Source of the DNA: Ureibacillus thermosphaericus
Lineage (GTDB): Bacteria > Bacillota > Bacilli > Bacillales_A > Planococcaceae
Direction of reading: 5' to 3'
DNA length: 33,462 bases
Assembly (NCBI RefSeq): GCF_012396605.1
Contig: NZ_JAAXPW010000033.1
Coordinates: 1 to 33,462, forward strand
The notes beneath the pieces are model-generated. The model was not told where the DNA came from. It ran no database searches and saw only the letters and a program-made list of their open reading frames with translations. The position numbers and the translations under genes are program-made. Positions 9,993 through 18,805 of this stretch are shown piece by piece. Within the stretch, counting starts at the first letter, position 1. Each line of letters opens with the position of its first letter.

Positions 9993-10568
9993 TTGAAGAT
10001 TCGTGAAATGACAAAAGAGCAAATAGCAGAAGAATCGTTAGTAGACTTAGCGTTTGCAATTCTAGAAGAGAAAAAAACAGCTACTCCATTTTTCGATTTA
10101 TTAGATGAAATTAAAGAATTAAAAGGGCTTTCTGAAGAAGAAGTTAAACAAGTATTGGTACAATTTTTTACGGATTTAAATGTAGATGGTCGTTTCTTAT
10201 TAAACCACGATAACACGTGGGGACTTCGTGAATGGTATAAAATCGAAACAATCGAAGAAGAAACAGCACCTACTATTAAAACTCGTAAACGTAGAGCGAG
10301 AATGGCTGTCTTTGATGATGACGAAGAAATCATTGATGAAGATGATTTAGTATTTGAAGAAGAATTTGAAGAGTTCTTGGATGAAGATGAAGAAGATATC
10401 GACTTCGATGATGAACTTGTGGACGACTTCGATGATGCTCTTGATGATTTAGATGTAGATCTTCCAGATGATATTGATGAAGTCGATGATGATTTAATCG
10501 ATGGTGATGAAGAGTTATTAATCGACGATGAAGAATTAGATGTAGAAATCGATGAAGAGGAAGAATAA
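9993..10568 (+). CDS. rpoE: RNA polymerase delta subunit
   Basis: Gram-positive accessory RNA polymerase subunit that affects promoter selectivity and recycling by displacing nucleic acid from the core enzyme. About 191 aa from TTG 9993, placed 10 nt after the purine run AAAGAAAGGG. GTG 9984 lies too close to that run. The N-terminal winged-helix (HARE-HTH) domain covers about residues 10-85 and includes VDGRFLLNHDNTWGLREWY. From about residue 112 the tail is almost entirely Asp and Glu, mimicking a polyanion, as in B. subtilis RpoE. Location directly before pyrG is conserved across Bacillales. A basic patch KTRKRRAR just before the acidic tail matches the lysine tract known in this subunit. 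Confidence 0.93.
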   Translation: MKIREMTKEQIAEESLVDLAFAILEEKKTATPFFDLLDEIKELKGLSEEEVKQVLVQFFTDLNVDGRFLLNHDNTWGLREWYKIETIEEETAPTIKTRKRRARMAVFDDDEEIIDEDDLVFEEEFEEFLDEDEEDIDFDDELVDDFDDALDDLDVDLPDDIDEVDDDLIDGDEELLIDDEELDVEIDEEEE

Positions 10569-10614
10569 TAAATTTTTGTAAATATGTAAATTTAATGGTT
10601 TTTATATAAACTAC

Positions 10615-10651
10615 TTGACTTATTAATTTGTTCCGTTTAATCTTTTATTTG
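10615..10651 (+). promoter_or_regulatory. pyrG promoter with GGG start site
   Basis: -35 TTGACT (10615-10620), a 17-nt spacer and -10 TAATCT (10638-10643), then GGGCTCC beginning at 10651, seven bases after the -10. The start sequence GGGC is that of the B. subtilis pyrG promoter, where low CTP causes repeated G addition at the 5' end of the transcript. The -10 is a weak match on its own; the start context is what makes the call. Confidence 0.7.
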
Positions 10652-10724
10652 GGCTCCTTAAGAAGGAGAATGAACGTGATATATTCACGCTCCCCCTGCA
10701 AAATGCAGGAGGAGCGTTTTTTAT
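10651..10724 (+). promoter_or_regulatory. pyrG leader attenuator (CTP sensing by reiterative transcription)
   Basis: The leader begins GGGCTCC, forms a small hairpin CTCCTT/AAGGAG (10654-10668), then a terminator with arms ACGCTCCCCCTGCA (10687-10700) and TGCAGGAGGAGCG (10704-10716) followed by a T-rich run. The 5' arm holds the pyrimidine run CTCCCCC, suited to pair with a poly-G extension at the transcript 5' end and so block the terminator. This is the mechanism established for B. subtilis pyrG. All its parts are present here. Confidence 0.75.
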
Positions 10725-10970
10725 TTTTTGTTCTTGAGGAAGCCTATTTCCTATAAACATGTTCCACAGAGAAGTGTATAATACAAGCCATGAGGAAATT
10801 TCGGTAATTGTGTTTAGTGCTTTCTCTTTTGGAACGTTGCTTGTAAGCATGGAAATGTAGGAAAAGGAAAAAATGAATAAAGGATTATTGATGAGTTAAC
10901 ATTCAGCAATGATTTAGTATAAGTTATTTAATTTTATAAAAGTGGAAATATTTGAGGAGGAATTTTACAA
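10725..10970 (+). other. untranslated region between attenuator and pyrG
   Basis: About 245 nt with no ORF that has a ribosome-binding site. A TATAAT at 10777-10782 could be a second promoter, but it lacks a recognisable -35. GAGGAGGAA (about 10953-10961) is the pyrG ribosome-binding site. Confidence 0.4.
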
Positions 10971-12578
10971 ATGACGAAGTATATTTTTGTAACTGGTGGA
11001 GTAGTATCGTCCTTAGGTAAAGGGATTGTTGCTTCATCATTAGGTAGACTATTAAAAAATCGAGGCTTGCAAGTGACGATTCAAAAATTCGATCCATATT
11101 TAAATATAGATCCTGGTACGATGAGCCCTTATCAACATGGTGAGGTATTCGTTACTGATGACGGTGCTGAAGCAGACTTAGACTTAGGGCACTATGAACG
11201 TTTTATTGACATTAATTTAGGTAAACATTCTACGGTAACTTCCGGTAAAATATATCAAACAGTTTTAGCGAAAGAGCGTCGCGGTGACTATAATGGAAAA
11301 ACAGTTCAAGTTATTCCTCACGTGACAAATGAAATTAAAGAGCGCATTCAACGTGCTGGAAGAGAAACAAGTGCGGATATCGTAATTACGGAAGTAGGGG
11401 GAACAGTTGGAGATTTCGAAGGGCTTCCATTCTTAGAAGCAATCCGTCAAATGAAATCTGATTTAGGTGCAGAAAATGTGATGTATGTTCACTGTACACT
11501 AATCCCTTACATCAGAGCTGCAGGTGAATTAAAAACAAAACCAACTCAACATTCAGTAAAAGAATTGCGTTCTTTAGGTATCCAACCAAATATTTTAGTT
11601 GTGCGTACAGAACAACCAGTTTCTGAGGACATGAAAGAAAAATTAGCATTATTCTGTGATGTATCCCCTCGCAACATTATTGAGTCTCGAGATGTGGAAC
11701 ATTTATATGAAGTGCCATTAAATCTACATGCTCAAGATTTAGATGATATTGTATTAGAGTATTTCGGAATCGAAGCACCAGAAGCTGATATGTCTGATTG
11801 GAAAGAGCTAGTGCATAAGGTGAAAAACTTAAAACATAAAACACGCATTGCGCTTGTTGGAAAATATGTTGAGTTACAAGACGCATATATTTCAGTTGTT
11901 GAAGCTTTAAAACATGCTGGTTACGTTTACGATTCCGATATTTGCATCGATTGGATTAACGCTGAAGATATTACAGAAGTAAATGTGCATGAATTATTGA
12001 AAGATGCAGACGGAATTATTGTACCTGGCGGATTTGGAAATCGCGGTACAGAAGGAAAAATTACAGCAATTAAATATGCTCGTGAAAACGATGTGCCATT
12101 CCTTGGTATTTGTTTAGGAATGCAAATGATGGCAATTGAATTTGCTCGAAATGTTCTAGGATTAAAAGGAGCGCATACAACAGAAATTGTGAAAGATACT
12201 CCATATCCAATCATAGATTTACTACCAGACCAAAAAGAAAATATGGATTTAGGCGGAACATTACGCTTAGGTTTATATCCATGTAAATTAAAAGAAGGTT
12301 CTCGTGCTGAACAAGCTTATCAAGATGAGTTAGTATATGAACGTCATCGCCACCGTTATGAATTCAATAATGAATTCCGTGAAGCAATGGAAGCTGAGGG
12401 ACTCGTATTCTCAGGTACAAGCCCTGACAATCGTTTAGTGGAAATTATCGAATTACCAGAGAAAAAATTCTTCCTTGGATGCCAATTCCATCCTGAATTT
12501 GTTTCTCGTCCACAACGCCCGCAACCTTTATTCCGTGAGTTTATCGGAGCAGCTTTCAAATACCGCAAAAATCAATAA
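10971..12578 (+). CDS. pyrG: CTP synthase
   Basis: Converts UTP, ATP and glutamine to CTP, the last step of pyrimidine nucleotide synthesis. 535 aa, full length. The N-terminal synthase domain starts [17 protein letters not shown], holding the ATP loop, and continues to about residue 270. The C-terminal class I glutamine amidotransferase domain has the oxyanion segment GGFGNRG, the nucleophile in GICLGMQ (C381), and the His/Glu pair in QFHPEF (H507, E509). ATG 10971 follows a strong GAGGAGGAA. Expression is probably controlled by the GGG-start attenuator upstream. A clear terminator follows. Confidence 0.98.
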   Translation: MTKYIFVTGGVVSSLGKGIVASSLGRLLKNRGLQVTIQKFDPYLNIDPGTMSPYQHGEVFVTDDGAEADLDLGHYERFIDINLGKHSTVTSGKIYQTVLAKERRGDYNGKTVQVIPHVTNEIKERIQRAGRETSADIVITEVGGTVGDFEGLPFLEAIRQMKSDLGAENVMYVHCTLIPYIRAAGELKTKPTQHSVKELRSLGIQPNILVVRTEQPVSEDMKEKLALFCDVSPRNIIESRDVEHLYEVPLNLHAQDLDDIVLEYFGIEAPEADMSDWKELVHKVKNLKHKTRIALVGKYVELQDAYISVVEALKHAGYVYDSDICIDWINAEDITEVNVHELLKDADGIIVPGGFGNRGTEGKITAIKYARENDVPFLGICLGMQMMAIEFARNVLGLKGAHTTEIVKDTPYPIIDLLPDQKENMDLGGTLRLGLYPCKLKEGSRAEQAYQDELVYERHRHRYEFNNEFREAMEAEGLVFSGTSPDNRLVEIIELPEKKFFLGCQFHPEFVSRPQRPQPLFREFIGAAFKYRKNQ

Positions 12579-12587
12579 ATGCTAATG

Positions 12588-12620
12588 AAAAAAGACTACC
12601 ATTTAAGGTAGTCTTTTTAT
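12588..12620 (+). terminator. pyrG terminator
   Basis: AAAAAGACTACC (12589-12600) pairs with GGTAGTCTTTTT (12607-12618) around a 6-nt loop. The A and T flanks make it bidirectional, so it could also serve the minus-strand ywjG. Confidence 0.9.
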
Positions 12621-12726
12621 TATGATGAAATATAAGATAAAAAAGGAAAAACTGTATTTTTTTACTATTTTCATTATATTAATAAACAATTGACTATATT
12701 TGAAAATAATAAAAGGTAAACAAAGA

Positions 12727-13257
12727 TTATATTTCATCTTCTAACATTTCATCATAAGCAAGTTTAATTGCTTCATAAATAAAGAGACCAGCATGTAGGT
12801 GAGGAATAACAACCCGTTCGCCTAAATTCGTAGGATGGGGAATTAATCCACCTCGAACATGCATCGATATATAAGTATAAGCAAGATCGCTTAACTCATT
12901 ATCATTGCTTGGAACTTCGCTTGCTACTGCTGCAAAAGGGATAAATTGTTCATATAATTTCTTCGCAAGTTGAAGGGCTTCTTTATCTTGACAACTTTTT
13001 GCAAATATTAAAACTCGATCAGTTTCACGAATTTCAACATCAGGTGACCATTTTACGAGATTTAAAAATGGTTGTTCTTTGTTAGATAAAGCGTAGGATT
13101 CAATTGCTTGCAGTTCATCAAAACAAGCAAAGTAAATACTCCCTTCACCGACACTGGCTTGTGCGAGAAGGCGGGCAGTTTGTTCAATTGCATCCTCTTC
13201 GTTTTGAACAATTTTTTGATATAAACCATTTAATTGTGTAGCGAGTATTTTTGACAT
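12727..13257 (-). CDS. ywjG: DUF2529 protein YwjG, SIS-like fold
   Basis: 176 aa, conserved between pyrG and spo0F in Bacillales, with no established function that I know. It is the only core-block gene here on the minus strand. The ribosome-binding site GAGGTGG is well placed before the ATG at 13257. The N-terminal helical part is rich in Gln and Ala. A central beta-alpha segment, TDRVLIFAKSCQDKEALQLA, and a following FAAVAS strand resemble sugar isomerase (SIS) folds. The C-terminus has a loop HPTNLGERV and a helix with acidic end. It would be transcribed from the 168-bp gap it shares with spo0F. Confidence 0.8.
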   Translation of the reverse strand: MSKILATQLNGLYQKIVQNEEDAIEQTARLLAQASVGEGSIYFACFDELQAIESYALSNKEQPFLNLVKWSPDVEIRETDRVLIFAKSCQDKEALQLAKKLYEQFIPFAAVASEVPSNDNELSDLAYTYISMHVRGGLIPHPTNLGERVVIPHLHAGLFIYEAIKLAYDEMLEDEI

Positions 13258-13425
13258 ATTTCCACCTCAAACCAATTATAATTTTCTATTCTTTGAAATG
13301 CAAAATTACATAATTGTGATGGAAGTATGTAAATTTTTTATATATCAAAGTAAAATTCATGTTTATTATAATAAAATTAAGGGAAAAGGAAGGTTAGGGA
13401 AAAAATGTTTTAAGGGGAAAAGACT

Positions 13426-13803
13426 GTGAAAAAAATATTGATTGTGGACGATCAAAGAGGAATCAGAATGTTGCTCGACGAGATTTTCAAAAGGGAAGGA
13501 GTGAAAACGTATTTAGCATCAAATGGGCCTGAAGCACTTCAATTAATAGAAAATTCGAGAATGGACGGTGTCCTTCTTGATATGAAATTACCAGGAATTG
13601 ACGGAAAAGAGATACTAAGGAAAATAAAAACTTTGTACCCTGAAATGCCAGTATTTATCATGTCCGCATATGAAGAAGCTGAAATGGTGAAACAAGCTAA
13701 TTGTTATGGAGCTGACTATTATTTTACGAAACCCTTTAATATTTTTGAATTAAAAGATGCTGTGATTAAGATGATAAATAGAAAGAAAGTTTTATCCGAA
13801 TAA
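13426..13803 (+). CDS. spo0F: sporulation phosphorelay response regulator Spo0F
   Basis: Single-domain receiver that takes phosphate from sporulation histidine kinases and passes it to Spo0B. 125 aa, with no output domain, as expected for Spo0F. The acidic pocket is D8/D9, the phosphoacceptor is D52 in GVLLDMKLPG, the switch residue S80 replaces the more common Thr, and the conserved Lys is K102 in YFTKPF. Start is GTG 13426 behind AAGGGGA. Together with spoIIR it shows a spore-former. A terminator follows within 5 nt of the stop, so it is monocistronic. Confidence 0.95.
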   Translation: MKKILIVDDQRGIRMLLDEIFKREGVKTYLASNGPEALQLIENSRMDGVLLDMKLPGIDGKEILRKIKTLYPEMPVFIMSAYEEAEMVKQANCYGADYYFTKPFNIFELKDAVIKMINRKKVLSE

Positions 13804-13807
13804 ATGG

Positions 13808-13838
13808 CCGTTCCAAGTTTTGGGACGGTTATTTTTTT
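13808..13838 (+). terminator. spo0F terminator
   Basis: CCGTTCCAA (13808-13816) pairs with TTGGGACGG (13820-13828) with one G-T pair and a 3-nt loop, followed by TTATTTTTTT. Confidence 0.92.
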
Positions 13839-13911
13839 CAGGTAATCGTAGAAGAAAAGATTCATCATAATTGGGATGAAGAATAAGTGTAGACACACAT
13901 GCTAGGATTCT

Positions 13912-14274
13912 ATCTGCACAAGAATAGGGTGCATCTACACGAGTTAAGGTTGTATCTGCACGAGAGTAGGGCGCATTCGCACGAGTCAGGGGATTATCTC
14001 TCAAGACAGGGTATATCCACACGAGTTAAGGTTATATATGCATAAGTAAGGAGACATTTGCACGAGTCAGAGGTAAATCCACACGAATCAAAGTCGTATC
14101 CACACGAGCAAGGAAAATATCCGCACAAGAAGGGCGCATTCGCAAGAGCAAAAGTTGCATCTGCACAAGCCAAAGAAGCACCCCCTGAATAAGGATTCAT
14201 CCGAACAAGCCAAAGAAGTACCCTCTCCAGTAAGAATCCATCCACATAAGAAGTACCCGCCCGAGTAAGGATCC
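13912..14274. repeat. degenerate 21-bp tandem repeat array (array 2)
   Basis: About 18 units of 19-21 bp, mostly exactly 21, with consensus near ATCYRCACRAGNNARGGNNNT. Examples start at 13912, 13933, 13954, 13975, 14015, 14056, 14077 and 14098. Units have diverged to perhaps 60-85 percent identity and decay towards the 3' edge, where pieces such as ACCCCCTGAATAAGGATTC break the period. The array fills the spo0F-fbaA gap almost completely. The same unit family forms array 3 at 21177. ORFs across it on the minus strand are by-products of a period divisible by three and have no ribosome-binding sites. Confidence 0.93.
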
Positions 14275-14392
14275 AACACACAAACTCAAGCGTTCCACAA
14301 CATTTGCTCACTACTTGTGGGGGAAAGTTGATTTTGGTACTATTAAAACGGAAAACATTATTAAATTAACCATCCTGAGGAGGATTTGTATA

Positions 14393-15250
14393 ATGCCATT
14401 AGTATCGATGAAAGAAATGTTGATTAAAGCGAAAGAAGGAAAATATGCGGTTGGTCAATTTAATATTAACAACTTAGAATTTACACAAGCCATTTTACAA
14501 GCTGCTGAAGAAGAAAAATCACCGGTAATTCTTGGCGTTTCTGAAGGTGCCGGAAAATATATGGGCGGATTCGTTGCTGTTGTACACATGGTGAAAGGCT
14601 TAATGGAAAGCTACAACATTACAGTTCCTGTTGCCATCCACTTAGACCACGGCTCCAGCTTTGAAAAATGTAAAGAGGCAGTAGATGCTGGCTTCACTTC
14701 TGTTATGATTGATGCATCCCACAAACCATTTGAAGAAAACGTAGAAATTACAAAAAAAGTTGTTGAATATGCACACTCAAAAGGTGTTTCTGTAGAAGCG
14801 GAACTTGGTATCGTAGGCGGACAAGAAGATGATGTCGTTGGAGAAGGTATTATTTATGCTGATCCGCAAGAATGTAAACAATTAGCGGAGTTGACTGACA
14901 TTGATTGCTTAGCTCCAGCACTTGGTTCTGTTCATGGTCCGTATAAAGGCGAACCAAAACTTGGCTTCAAAGAGATGGAGGAAATTTCTCAATTAACAGG
15001 CCTTCCACTCGTACTTCACGGCGGAACTGGAATCCCAACAAAAGATATTCAACGTGCAATTTCATTAGGTACAGCAAAAATTAACGTAAATACTGAAAAC
15101 CAAATTGCAGCAACAAGAGTTGTTCGTGAAATTCTAGAAAAAGATGCGAACCTTTATGACCCAAGAAAATACTTAGGTCCAGCTCGTGAAGCAATTAAAG
15201 AAACAGTAATCGGAAAAATTCGTGAATTTGGAAGCTCAAACAAAGCATAA
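14393..15250 (+). CDS. fbaA: fructose-bisphosphate aldolase, class II
   Basis: Zinc-dependent reversible aldol cleavage of fructose 1,6-bisphosphate in glycolysis and gluconeogenesis. 285 aa, the same length as B. subtilis FbaA, with near-colinear sequence. [11 protein letters not shown] carries the catalytic Asp and a zinc His. GSVHGPYKG and [10 protein letters not shown] carry the other zinc His residues and the phosphate loop. NVNTENQ is at the C-terminal side. Start is ATG 14393 after GAGGAGG; an upstream in-frame start near 14315 has no such site. It is followed by tal and murAB, the conserved order. Confidence 0.97.
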   Translation: MPLVSMKEMLIKAKEGKYAVGQFNINNLEFTQAILQAAEEEKSPVILGVSEGAGKYMGGFVAVVHMVKGLMESYNITVPVAIHLDHGSSFEKCKEAVDAGFTSVMIDASHKPFEENVEITKKVVEYAHSKGVSVEAELGIVGGQEDDVVGEGIIYADPQECKQLAELTDIDCLAPALGSVHGPYKGEPKLGFKEMEEISQLTGLPLVLHGGTGIPTKDIQRAISLGTAKINVNTENQIAATRVVREILEKDANLYDPRKYLGPAREAIKETVIGKIREFGSSNKA

Positions 15251-15339
15251 AAATAGTTCAAAATAATCGTTTATTTTTTAACAATAAGTGTCTAGTATAG
15301 TTTTTAATAACAAAAATATCACTTCGAAAACAATACAAG

Positions 15340-15375
15340 GAGAAGTGTCGAGCGTACGACCTTCTCTTCATTTTT
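15340..15375 (+). terminator. hairpin between fbaA and tal
   Basis: GAGAAG plus GTCG (15340-15350) pairs with CGAC plus CTTCTC (15357-15366), with one bulged T and a 6-nt loop, then TTCATTTTT. It may be a partial terminator that lowers read-through from fbaA into tal. Confidence 0.5.
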
Positions 15376-15397
15376 AATGAAATTGGGGAGGGCTATC

Positions 15398-16048
15398 ATG
15401 AAATTTTTTATTGATACAGCGAACTTCGATGAAATAAAAGAAGCGCACTCTTGGGGGATTCTTTCAGGAGTAACGACGAATCCTTCATTAGTTGCAAAAG
15501 AAGAAGGAATCTCTTTCCATGACAGACTACGTGAAATAGCGGAACTCGTTGACGGATCTGTTAGTGGAGAAGTGATTTCGCTAGATGCAGAAGGAATGAT
15601 TAAAGAAGGACTAGAATTATCAAAAATTGCTCCGAATATTACAGTGAAATTACCGATGACACCAGAAGGATTAAAAGCATGTAAATATTTTTCAGAAAAA
15701 GGCATCAAAACAAATGTCACTTTAATATTTAGTGCCAACCAAGCCCTTCTAGCTGCTCGTGCTGGTGCCACATACGTATCTCCCTTCTTAGGTCGATTAG
15801 ATGATATCGGACAAAATGGTGTACAACTAGTGGCGCAAATTGCAGAAATCTTTGATATTCATCAAATTGAAACGGAAATCATTGCTGCGTCCATTCGCCA
15901 TCCGCAACATGTAGTAGAGGCTGCTTTAGCTGGTGCGGATATTGCCACAGTGCCATTTAAAGTGCTAAAACAACTGTTTCATCATCCATTAACGGATAAA
16001 GGAATTGAAGCATTTTTAGCTGACTGGGAAAAACGTAGTAATAAATAA
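15398..16048 (+). CDS. tal: transaldolase / fructose-6-phosphate aldolase family protein
   Basis: Small TalC-type transaldolase of the pentose phosphate pathway. 216 aa, typical of the short subfamily. It opens [15 protein letters not shown]. The Schiff-base Lys is K84 in [31 protein letters not shown] and the phosphate-binding [11 protein letters not shown] follow. ATG 15398 has GGGGAGGG upstream. Whether the enzyme is a true transaldolase or an F6P aldolase cannot be decided by sequence alone; the Bacillus orthologue (ywjH) acts as a transaldolase. Confidence 0.93.
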   Translation: MKFFIDTANFDEIKEAHSWGILSGVTTNPSLVAKEEGISFHDRLREIAELVDGSVSGEVISLDAEGMIKEGLELSKIAPNITVKLPMTPEGLKACKYFSEKGIKTNVTLIFSANQALLAARAGATYVSPFLGRLDDIGQNGVQLVAQIAEIFDIHQIETEIIAASIRHPQHVVEAALAGADIATVPFKVLKQLFHHPLTDKGIEAFLADWEKRSNK

Positions 16049-16239
16049 TATAATTCCCAGGATGTAGTTTAGTTTGTTCCATTATCAGAAAAGAATAAAG
16101 AAAAGACAAAATTGTTATCTCAATTTTTGTGATGTAGAAATAAACTAAATATTACAAATGAATTTATTTTAAAAATGCGTAGTTAAGCGGAAAAAAGACC
16201 ATAATAAAGGAAACTTTCCAATCACGAGGGAGAACGCTT

Positions 16240-17526
16240 ATGGATGTATATAAAATTATTGGCGGAAATCGTCTTAAAGGAACAGTCAAAGTCAGTGGAG
16301 CCAAAAATAGTGCTGTTGCGTTAATACCCGCGTCAATCCTAGCTAATTCTCCGGTGACAATCGGTGGGATTCCCGAAATTTCAGATGCTTTCACGTTGAA
16401 AGCTCTACTTGAGGAAATAGGTGGAGAAGTTATTTTCGAAAATGGACAAATGACGATTGACCCTACAAATATGACGCCGATTCCATTACCTAATGGCAAT
16501 GTGAAAAAACTTCGTGCTTCCTATTACCTCATGGGAGCGATGCTAGGTCGGTTTAAAAAAGCTGTCATCGGTCTTCCTGGGGGATGCTTTTTAGGACCGC
16601 GCCCAATCGATCAACATATAAAAGGGTTTGAAGCATTAGGGGCGAAAGTGACAAATGAACACGGCGCAATTTATTTAAGAGCAGAAGAATTAATTGGTAC
16701 GAAAATTTATTTGGACGTTGCGAGCGTTGGTGCGACGATTAACATTATGCTTGCAGCTGTTCGAGCGAAAGGCAGAACGATTATCGAGAATGCTGCGAAA
16801 GAACCAGAAATTATTGATGTTGCCACACTTTTGACGAACATGGGTGCAAACATTAAAGGAGCTGGAACAAGTGTCATCCGTATTGAAGGTGTCGATGAAC
16901 TTCATGGTACGAAGCATGTGATTATTCCAGACCGTATTGAAGCAGCCACTTATATGATTATGGCGGCTGCGTTAGGAGATGGAGTCACGATTGATAACAT
17001 CATTCCGCTCCATCTAGAAGCGGTAACAGCAAAATTGCGTGAAATGGGAGTAAGAGTGGAAGAAGGAGAAGAGAGCATCTTTATTCCAAAATCGGATGAA
17101 TTGCAAGCGGTAGACGTAAAAACACTTGTATATCCGGGATTTCCCACTGATGTTCAGCAACCACTCTCTGTATTGATGACACAAGCAATCGGTGCCTCAA
17201 AAATAACGGAAACCATTTATACTTCTCGTTTTAAACATATTGATGAATTAAGACGAATGAACGCAAATGTTCGAGTAGAAGGAAATACGGCAATCATTCA
17301 AGGACCAACAAAATTGCACGGTTCAAAGGTGACTGCAACAGATCTTCGAGCAGGTGCAGCTTTAGTGCTGGCTGGTTTATTAGCAGAAGGAGAAACAGAA
17401 ATCCGAGATATTTATCATATTGAAAGAGGATACAGTAATTTTATTGAGAAATTGCGCAGTCTCGGAGCAAATATACGCAAAGAATCAATAACGGTAAGCA
17501 CTGTTGAAAGAGTTGAGAAAATTTAA
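16240..17526 (+). CDS. murAB: UDP-N-acetylglucosamine 1-carboxyvinyltransferase
   Basis: First committed step of peptidoglycan synthesis: enolpyruvyl transfer from PEP to UDP-GlcNAc. 428 aa with the repeated inside-out barrel. K22 and N23 are in the [13 protein letters not shown] segment. The PEP-reactive Cys is present in [11 protein letters not shown] (C116), so the enzyme should be sensitive to fosfomycin. FPTDVQQP and the C-terminal [14 protein letters not shown] complete the family pattern. The second MurA paralogue of Firmicutes (MurAB/MurZ) occupies this place between tal and glpX. ATG 16240 follows GAGGGAGAA. Confidence 0.95.
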   Translation: MDVYKIIGGNRLKGTVKVSGAKNSAVALIPASILANSPVTIGGIPEISDAFTLKALLEEIGGEVIFENGQMTIDPTNMTPIPLPNGNVKKLRASYYLMGAMLGRFKKAVIGLPGGCFLGPRPIDQHIKGFEALGAKVTNEHGAIYLRAEELIGTKIYLDVASVGATINIMLAAVRAKGRTIIENAAKEPEIIDVATLLTNMGANIKGAGTSVIRIEGVDELHGTKHVIIPDRIEAATYMIMAAALGDGVTIDNIIPLHLEAVTAKLREMGVRVEEGEESIFIPKSDELQAVDVKTLVYPGFPTDVQQPLSVLMTQAIGASKITETIYTSRFKHIDELRRMNANVRVEGNTAIIQGPTKLHGSKVTATDLRAGAALVLAGLLAEGETEIRDIYHIERGYSNFIEKLRSLGANIRKESITVSTVERVEKI

Positions 17527-17541
17527 ACATGACCGTAAGAA

Positions 17542-17596
17542 GTCTCTCACCTGAAAAAATTTAATTGTTAGCCTAGGGGAGAGACGAATTTTCTCG
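17542..17596 (+). terminator. terminator-like hairpin after murAB
   Basis: GTCTCTC (17542-17548) plus CCT pairs with AGG plus GAGAGAC (17575-17585), followed by GAATTTTCTC. The loop is long. Moderate terminator. Confidence 0.5.
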
Positions 17597-17623
17597 TAAA
17601 TGTTGATACAAGTAAAGGTTAAA

Positions 17624-17651
17624 TGCCCACACTCCAACTAGGTGGTGGGCA
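17624..17651 (+). terminator. second hairpin in the murAB-glpX gap
   Basis: TGCCCAC (17624-17630) pairs with GTGGGCA (17645-17651), followed by GTTTACAATT rather than a U run. It lies just before the glpX promoter candidate and may insulate it. Confidence 0.35.
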
Positions 17652-17662
17652 GTTTACAATTA

Positions 17663-17671
17663 TGGTACAAT
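17663..17671 (+). promoter_or_regulatory. candidate extended -10 promoter of glpX
   Basis: TGGTACAAT, a TGn extension plus TACAAT, 45 bp before the glpX start. The -35 region is weak, as is common for extended -10 promoters. Confidence 0.45.
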
Positions 17672-17716
17672 GGTATATGGAAGTTTTCGTACTTGTAGCA
17701 GGAGGAAAATAAAATA

Positions 17717-18679
17717 ATGGAACGTAGTTTAACGATGGAAATAGTTCGCGTCACTGAAGCAGCAGCAATTGCATCTGCCAAATGGATGGGGCGCGGTCTG
17801 AAAAATGAAGCAGATCAAGCAGCTACTTCAGCAATGCGTGCTTTGTTTGATACAATCCCTATGCACGGTAGAGTTGTGATTGGTGAAGGTGAAATGGATG
17901 AAGCACCAATGCTGTATATTGGTGAAGAACTAGGCCTTCGCAATGGCGGTCCTGAAGTGGATATTGCCGTAGACCCTTTAGAAGGAACAAACATTGTTGC
18001 TAAAGGTGGAAATGGGGCAATGACGGTCGTTGCCATTGCGGACCGAGGAAATTTATTAAATGCACCAGATATGTATATGGAAAAAATTGCGGTCGGTCCT
18101 GAAAGTAAAGGGAAAGTTGACATAAACGCTTCTGTCACAGAAAATTTAAGGGCCGTAGCAGAAGCAAAAAATAAATCAATTTCTGACGTCGTTGCAATTT
18201 TACTTGATAGACCTCGCCACCAACATATCGTAGATGAAATTCGTGCTGCTGGAGCCCGCATTAAATTCATTCAAGATGGTGACGTGAGTGCTGCAATTAG
18301 CACAGCATTCGATGAAACGGGTATCGACATCATGTTCGGTACTGGAGGAGCACCAGAAGGCGTGATATCCGCTGTAGCATTAAAATGTTTAGGCGGAGAT
18401 TTCCAAGGGCGATTAGTCCCACAAAACGATGATGAATTGAAACGTTGTATTAGCATGGGATTAGATGTTTCCAAAGTGTTGTACTTAGATGACCTTGTAA
18501 AAGGTGATGACGCTATTTTTGCTGCAACAGCAGTGACAGATAGTGAACTATTAAGAGGCGTTCAATATAAAGGGGAATATTGCTTAACAAACTCACTTGT
18601 TATGCGTGCAAAAACAGGTACAGTTCGTTTCATTGAAGGTCGCCACAATATGATTAAAAAGCCAAATTACGAAAAATAA
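17717..18679 (+). CDS. glpX: fructose-1,6-bisphosphatase, class II
   Basis: Hydrolyses fructose 1,6-bisphosphate in gluconeogenesis. 320 aa, full length for GlpX. Metal and substrate loops are [14 protein letters not shown] (about residues 54-67), [11 protein letters not shown] (about 82-92) and the glycine-rich [21 protein letters not shown] and the late [13 protein letters not shown] segment complete the match. ATG 17717 is preceded by GCAGGAGG at a slightly long distance. An internal ATG at 17735 would cut the conserved N-terminal helix. The neighbour fbaA catalyses the adjacent glycolytic step. Confidence 0.95.
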   Translation: MERSLTMEIVRVTEAAAIASAKWMGRGLKNEADQAATSAMRALFDTIPMHGRVVIGEGEMDEAPMLYIGEELGLRNGGPEVDIAVDPLEGTNIVAKGGNGAMTVVAIADRGNLLNAPDMYMEKIAVGPESKGKVDINASVTENLRAVAEAKNKSISDVVAILLDRPRHQHIVDEIRAAGARIKFIQDGDVSAAISTAFDETGIDIMFGTGGAPEGVISAVALKCLGGDFQGRLVPQNDDELKRCISMGLDVSKVLYLDDLVKGDDAIFAATAVTDSELLRGVQYKGEYCLTNSLVMRAKTGTVRFIEGRHNMIKKPNYEK

Positions 18680-18697
18680 ATAAATTCTTCCCATATT

Positions 18698-18739
18698 AAG
18701 ATGTCTGATAGTATATTAAAGGTATGCATCAGACATCTT
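18698..18739 (+). other. perfect 12-bp hairpin between glpX and rho
   Basis: AAGATGTCTGAT (18698-18709) and ATCAGACATCTT (18728-18739) form a perfect 12-bp stem with an 18-nt loop. It is followed by CTACCTTC, not a U run. It lies 19-60 nt after glpX and 66-108 nt before rho. Confidence 0.75.
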
Positions 18740-18805
18740 CTACCTTCTAAATCCACTAGTAATTTTCCATAGACATTAAAAATTTATAAAGACTGGAGTA
18801 ATGCT

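Noticed and set aside
13792-14311. Three minus-strand ORFs over array 2
   Set aside because: Open only because the 21-bp period avoids stops in several frames at once; no start signals.
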